Shown here: one piece after another, positions 7,143 through 8,665 of the stretch
How the letters are laid out: the number at the start of each line of letters is the position of its first letter
How positions within the stretch are numbered: position 1 is the stretch's first letter
Assembly (NCBI GenBank): GCA_009927565.1
Contig: RFMT01000279.1
Location: forward strand, 1 to 8,665
Length of the DNA stretch: 8,665 nucleotides
Source of the DNA: Acidimicrobiia bacterium
GTDB lineage: Bacteria > Actinomycetota > Acidimicrobiia > Acidimicrobiales > Ilumatobacteraceae
Direction of reading: 5' to 3'
The notes under the pieces: generated by a model
What the model saw: only the letters and a program-made list of their open reading frames with translations
Databases searched by the model: none
Told to the model about the DNA's origin: nothing
Made by a program: the position numbers and the translations under genes

Positions 7143-8587
7143 CCATGAAATCAAGTGTTGCTAGTGCCGGCACACCCATTGATCTTGTAAACGGCGTTTA
7201 TGCCAAACTGACAAAAAATGTTGCGCTTGGTCGCAAGCGACTTGGCAGACCGCTAACGCTCACCGAAAAAATTCTGATCAACCATCTCACGAGTCCGGCA
7301 AAACAAGAGCTCGAGCGTTCAAGAAGCTACGCCGACTTTGCACCAGATCGAGTTGCGATGCAAGACGCAACTGCACAGATGGCGCTGTTGCAATTCATGA
7401 CTGCTGGCTTACCGACCACCGCAGTGCCATCGACAGTGCACTGCGATCACTTGATCTTGGCAAAATCTGGCGCACGCATCGATATGGGCGTAGCAATTGA
7501 CACCAATAAAGAGGTCTACGAATTTTTACGTTCGGTTTCCGCAAAGTACGGCATCGGTTTCTGGGGCCCCGGCAGCGGCATTATTCACCAAGTTGTTCTC
7601 GAGCACTACGCGTTTCCTGGTGGCATGATGATCGGCACCGACAGTCATACACCAAACGCAGGTGGTCTTGGCATGATCGCAATTGGCGTTGGTGGCGCAG
7701 ACGCCGTCGATGTGATGACAGGTTTCCCATTTAATGTTCGCTGGCCAAAAGTTATTGGCGTCAAACTGACGGGCAAACTCTCAGGATGGTCAAGCCCCAA
7801 AGATGTAATTCTCGAAGTAGCACGAGTTCTCACCGTTGAGGGTGGCACGGGTGCAGTAATTGAATACTTCGGTGATGGCGCCGACACAATTTCAGCAACG
7901 GGCAAAGCAACGATATGCAATATGGGCGCCGAAATTGGCGCAACCTGCTCAGTGTTCGGCTACGACCAACACATGTCGGCTTATCTCACGGCCACTGACC
8001 GTAGCGAAATTGCCAGCGCCGCCGACAAAGTTGCCGAACATTTACGACCCGACGAAGGCGCGCATTATGACCAAACAATTGAGATCGATCTCTCAGCGCT
8101 AAAACCATTGATTAATGGTCCGCACACACCAGACCTCGCCCACCGTGTTGGCGCAGGTGTCGCCAAGGCTGCTGCCGATAACAAATGGCCACTCGAAATT
8201 TCGTCCGCTCTCATCGGTAGTTGCACCAACAGTTCATACGAAGACATCACTCGTGCCGCATCGGTTGCGCGATTCGCCGCATCAAAAGGTTTGAAAGCCA
8301 AAACTGAGCTGCTGATCACACCAGGGTCTGAACAAATTCGCGCCACGATAGAGCGTGACGGTCTGCTTGCCGATCTTGAGGCAATCGGCGCGACAGTGCT
8401 GGCAAATGCATGCGGTCCATGCATCGGTCAGTGGGAGCGCGCAAAAGATATCACCGACAAAACAAACACGATCGTCAGTTCGTTCAACCGCAACTTTCCA
8501 AAACGCAACGACGGCTCGGCAAACACTCTTGAGTTTCGTGACGAGCCCAGACACAGTTATTGCACTCGCTCTCGCGGGTCGCCTTGA
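7139..8587 (+). CDS. acn: Aconitate hydratase, mitochondrial-type; frame broken near codon 465, gene continues past window
   Basis: Aconitase interconverts citrate and isocitrate through cis-aconitate in the TCA cycle using a 4Fe-4S cluster. The frame from 7139 gives 482 codons, of which the first 464 match the family. Landmarks are NVALGRKRLGRPLTLTEKIL (27-46), VHCDHLI (100-106), GTDSHTPNAGGLGMI (166-180) with the catalytic Ser-His pair, NMGAEIGATCSVFGYDQHMS (261-280), the cluster ligand Cys362 in IGSCTNSSYED, Cys425 and Cys428 in NACGPCIGQW, and SFNRNFPKRNDG (448-459). These features are of the mitochondrial-type aconitase (about 750 residues) rather than the longer AcnA/IRP type. From Glu465 the frame reads unrelated residues and stops at TGA 8585-8587; the expected sequence resumes one base later. 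The start could be ATG 7139 or ATG 7145; the purine-rich GCGAG (7133-7137) is 7 bases before the latter, which I slightly prefer. The nitroreductase gene lies 33 bases upstream. Confidence 0.93.
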   Translation: MTMKSSVASAGTPIDLVNGVYAKLTKNVALGRKRLGRPLTLTEKILINHLTSPAKQELERSRSYADFAPDRVAMQDATAQMALLQFMTAGLPTTAVPSTVHCDHLILAKSGARIDMGVAIDTNKEVYEFLRSVSAKYGIGFWGPGSGIIHQVVLEHYAFPGGMMIGTDSHTPNAGGLGMIAIGVGGADAVDVMTGFPFNVRWPKVIGVKLTGKLSGWSSPKDVILEVARVLTVEGGTGAVIEYFGDGADTISATGKATICNMGAEIGATCSVFGYDQHMSAYLTATDRSEIASAADKVAEHLRPDEGAHYDQTIEIDLSALKPLINGPHTPDLAHRVGAGVAKAAADNKWPLEISSALIGSCTNSSYEDITRAASVARFAASKGLKAKTELLITPGSEQIRATIERDGLLADLEAIGATVLANACGPCIGQWERAKDITDKTNTIVSSFNRNFPKRNDGSANTLEFRDEPRHSYCTRSRGSP

Positions 8588-8665
8588 TTTTGATCCAATT
8601 ACCGACACTCTTACCGCACCTGACGGTTCTCAAGTTTCACTGGCTGCACCACTCGGCGAAGTTTT
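8532..8665 (+). CDS. acn: Continuation of the aconitase in the +1 frame after a one-base disruption; truncated by window end
   Basis: Read from AGT at 8532 the sequence gives SFVTSPDTVIALALAGRL followed by DFDPITDTL and TAPDGSQVSLAAPLGEVF, with no stop to the window end. This is what should follow RNDGSANTL in a mitochondrial-type aconitase: SANTLSFVTSPDTVIALALAG reads smoothly once G8531 is skipped. The gene therefore carries one extra base at or next to 8531 (CTT G AGT). Roughly 240-250 C-terminal residues, including the swivel domain, would lie beyond the window. An insertion mutation, a sequencing or assembly error, or +1 ribosomal frameshifting would all look the same here. An assembly error is the simplest explanation, because the downstream frame shows no decay. 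Confidence 0.85.

Noticed and set aside
8528..8534. Programmed +1 frameshift site
   Set aside because: The slip codon CTT is present, but there is no stop codon directly after it and no clear upstream Shine-Dalgarno stimulator. An extra base from error or mutation is simpler.

Overview
The window looks like ordinary bacterial chromosome of about 50% GC (estimated by hand from two 60-base lines). It is densely packed with housekeeping metabolic genes. Protein style (actinobacterial-like GltB/GltD, a mycobacterial-like crotonase and a nitroreductase beginning TTRSVRKRLDF) suggests an actinobacterium of moderate GC, perhaps of the Acidimicrobiia type. This is an inference from memory of families, not a database result. 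No RNA genes, mobile elements, CRISPR arrays or phage genes are visible. No intergenic stretch reaches 300 bases.

Layout. Positions 1-6351 are read from the minus strand. In transcription order they hold a crotonase/enoyl-CoA hydratase family gene (6351-5491), a 77-base gap with a perfect 7-bp hairpin, gltB (5412-859, TTG start) and gltD (866 to beyond position 1, truncated by the window edge). gltB and gltD overlap by 8 bases and clearly form one translationally coupled unit encoding glutamate synthase (GOGAT). Positions 6352-6457 are a short divergent intergenic region carrying a TTTTCG hexanucleotide repeat. Positions 6458-8665 are read from the plus strand: a nitroreductase family gene, a 33-base gap, and a mitochondrial-type aconitase that runs off the right edge.

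Functional reading. GltB and GltD convert glutamine plus 2-oxoglutarate into two glutamates. Aconitase acts in the TCA cycle upstream of isocitrate and 2-oxoglutarate, so the two outer blocks sit on either side of the carbon-nitrogen junction. That may be coincidence. The crotonase and nitroreductase have no assignable substrate.

The main irregularity is a one-base frame disruption in the aconitase gene at about 8531. The family sequence stops matching after codon 464 and resumes in the +1 frame to the window end. Other points of note are the TTG start of gltB, the crotonase lacking one of the two usual acidic residues and carrying a Gly/Ser/Asn-rich insert, and the hexamer repeat between the divergent genes. 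I see no convincing novel multi-gene system here.
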